A stretch of DNA of 64,000 nucleotides from Clytia hemisphaerica (taxonomy: Eukaryota > Cnidaria > Hydrozoa > Leptothecata > Clytiidae): NCBI GenBank assembly GCA_902728285.1, contig CACVBU010000402.1, positions 1,652,528 through 1,716,527 of the forward strand. The letters are read 5' to 3'. Positions 61,724-64,000 of this stretch are shown here, piece after piece (positions within the stretch are counted from its first letter, which is position 1; each line of letters starts with the position of its first letter). The notes beneath the pieces are model-generated. The model was not told the DNA's origin and did no database searches. It saw only the letters and a list, made by a program, of their open reading frames with translations. The position numbers were made by a program, and so were the translations under genes.

Positions 61724-64000
61724 CTAAAAATAAACAAACAAAATTTATCATTAATTCACTGATACTTTGTTAAAAAATCAAGGCCATACCAAAAACTCTC
61801 AAAAAAGTACTTGATAACTCTCTGATTGATGCTCAGCAACTTAATCCAAGCAGTCTAGACTAGTGCAGCATTTTTGAAGAACCAAAACTTTTAAACTTTT
61901 TAAGGTACACACTTGAAATTTTTAGCAATGAAACACTTCAGAGAAAGCTCCAGGAAAAATCAATCTTGAGTTTTCAAAAATTTCCTATAAATCCATAATG
62001 GCTCATTCAAGTTAGAGCATCCTCTATACAATAAAAAAAGAATGAACAAAAAATTTAAATTCTGAAGCTCACAATATCTCGACAAACCTGTATACTTTTT
62101 TTTGGTGCACCCGATATCTTTGTGAGTTTTTAAGGAGAAGCAAGGGAAGGCATGGGTTAGAGGGACCAAGAACTATATTACAGTTAAATTAATAATCAGA
62201 CAAACTTAAAGTCGGATATTGTCAAAATGGTATTTTGCAGTGTATGATGGAAAAAGTTTTGCAAGAATAATATTAGGATTTGAATATATTGAACTAATCA
62301 AAATTCAATTGACTCCTAAATTGTCATTAAACAACTTGGCTCAATTATTTTCATTATTGAAATAAAATTGATTGATGGAGTTCATTCAAGCTTGACTAGT
62401 TCCATTGAAAAATTTGGTCCATCAGTTCACTTAATTGGATGTTGGTTCTTTTGAAATCATCTTGATAAGTTATGAAATTTGGAGGTTGCAGTCTCCTTTT
62501 GCCATTGGGGTATTATGGGGGATAAAAATGTGTGTCTATCAACCAATTTCCTATTTTTAAACCCACCAATGTTGTTGGGAGTATTTGACAACCTGATGTA
62601 GTAGGCAGCACCCCTCTGACCCCCAACTGGAATCTCTTATTAGCCAAGCCCCCACATTATTCAATGAACCCCACTATTGAACTGCAATCTGAAAATTTTA
62701 TTTATCCAATTAGAACTCCCCCAAGCTCTACAATCTGGAGAGAAAGAGACTGGAGAAAAGCTTTTAACTTAGTTAATTTTTTGACTATTATGTATAAAAA
62801 AGATTGAAAAAGACAGAAAAGATTATATGCAAAAAAAAAAATAAAAGGAACAAAAAAGCCATGGTTGGAAATAGTTGGACAATATGCAAAATATATGCAA
62901 GATTACATCAAAATTATATAGCTAACAAACATCTTAAATGAACAAATACTACTAGAACATTAAAAGATCGAGAGCATGACTAGAAATTTCTTAAAACATT
63001 AAAAACCCTTTAAAAAACAAGTTCTTAATAAAGACATAGCATATTCCACTTTGAATCAACAAAAAAATCCAAGAGGACAATCAAGTAGAAACACCAATCT
63101 TTGAAAACATGCAAATTGAAAGCAGTTATTATGATGTCATATTCTCTTTCCAATACAAGAAAATATTTAAACTTTTGTTTTGATCTATGAGGTCCAGCCA
63201 AAAAACACGCCAGTAAAAGAAGTATTATTCTGTTATGAATCAGCGAGTTCAGATCAATATTTTGATTTGAAACTCAACGCCATTTTTTAGTACAATTCCC
63301 AGGGACAGAATTTGCTGTTAATCGAAAAAGGGTTTTTTGCGCCTTCTTCCAACTCGACTTTATGTTTAATGTTATTGTTTTTTGAAGGACTTGTTCTAAG
63401 AGATAAGAGGAGAAATTTCTTTTTGGTTTTCAAGGATCACAGAATTTTAATTCCTCAACAAGAGTAAATTTTAATAAAATGGCAATCATGCAGTAAGTTT
63501 TCTAATGATACAAACTTTTTGCATACCTTAGGGGACACTCACAAATCAATTTTAGGTTAGAAAAACGTCATAAATTTGACCCACCCATCCAAGACATTAA
63601 CATCTGGCCATTTGCTTTGGTTTTCAAAAGAGCGAAGACGATGAAAAAAAAATTCAACAACCTTTAACCCATCCACCCACTAACGCCAATCAACATTTTA
63701 CAGTGTTATTTACATGCCCCCTGTTACTTTCTCATGTTTCTTTCTGATAGCTTTGCAGTTTTGTTGAAAACCAAAATAAACGGCCCAATGGCCATCATGT
63801 CTTGGGTTCCCTTTGTTTCATGGTCTGCTAAGCCTTTTAGATTTTGCAGATGGCTGTTTTTTTTTACCGCTTTATGTTACAAAGTTAATTAAAAAAATGT
63901 TTTTTTATTTTCTTTATATAAACTTAGGAAATATGCAGGCCTTAGCAAAAGTAAACTGGGGGCTGACAAAACAGCAATGAAGGGTTGAAAGTCTTTTTAT
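61724..64000. other. CaMKII intron 1 (part); no exon 1 found
   Basis: I searched for a minus-strand donor preceded by the GELGKG-type ATP loop and found none up to the window end. A SINE fragment (CATACCAAAAACTCTC, TGATGCTCAGCAACTTAA) lies at 61,783-61,860. The rest is AT-rich intron DNA. Confidence 0.6.

Overview
The window is animal nuclear DNA: AT-rich, intron-rich, and packed with short inverted-repeat transposons. Coding exons are bounded by GT/AG introns, and the genes are animal-specific (adhesion GPCR, CaMKII, RBM15). CaMKII exon sizes match the vertebrate gene almost exactly. The lineage is probably a cnidarian or another invertebrate; I cannot place it further from sequence alone.

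Layout. (1) 1-21,875, plus strand: the 3' part of a large adhesion GPCR gene whose 5' end lies left of the window. Nine phase 1-1 Ig-like exons come first, then a SEA domain on two exons, a hormone-receptor-like Cys exon, a GAIN exon, a GPS with an intact HL/T cleavage site, the seven-helix domain and a cytoplasmic tail. The intron between SEA and the Cys exon holds six and a half copies of a ~440-bp satellite, each full copy carrying a tRNA-like segment. (2) 22-38 kb: repeat-rich DNA containing small spliced genes that no single ORF reveals. These are a four-helix membrane protein gene (minus, 25,119-31,384), a likely degenerate paralogue upstream of it (31,398-35,880) and a two-exon secreted peptide-precursor-like gene (minus, 34,043-35,396) lying in the paralogue's intron. 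A class A GPCR relic (37.9-38.2 kb) follows. (3) 42,253-44,225, minus: an intronless RBM15/spenito-like gene (three RRMs, RS-rich linker, SPOC) with about five reading-frame breaks. An 89-bp piece of its SPOC region sits inside a small transposon at 40.2 kb. (4) 47,318-61,723 and beyond, minus: CaMKII, complete from kinase exon 2 to the association-domain stop. Two alternative exons both encode the GA(I/M)LTT segment after the calmodulin-binding helix.

The genes are not an operon or a pathway. The recurring theme is the interplay of small DNA transposons with host exons. Elements sit within 5-30 nt of several splice sites and directly after a stop codon, and one carries a host-gene fragment. 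All exon boundaries were inferred by eye from splice consensus, phase continuity and protein similarity. Transcript data would be needed to confirm them.
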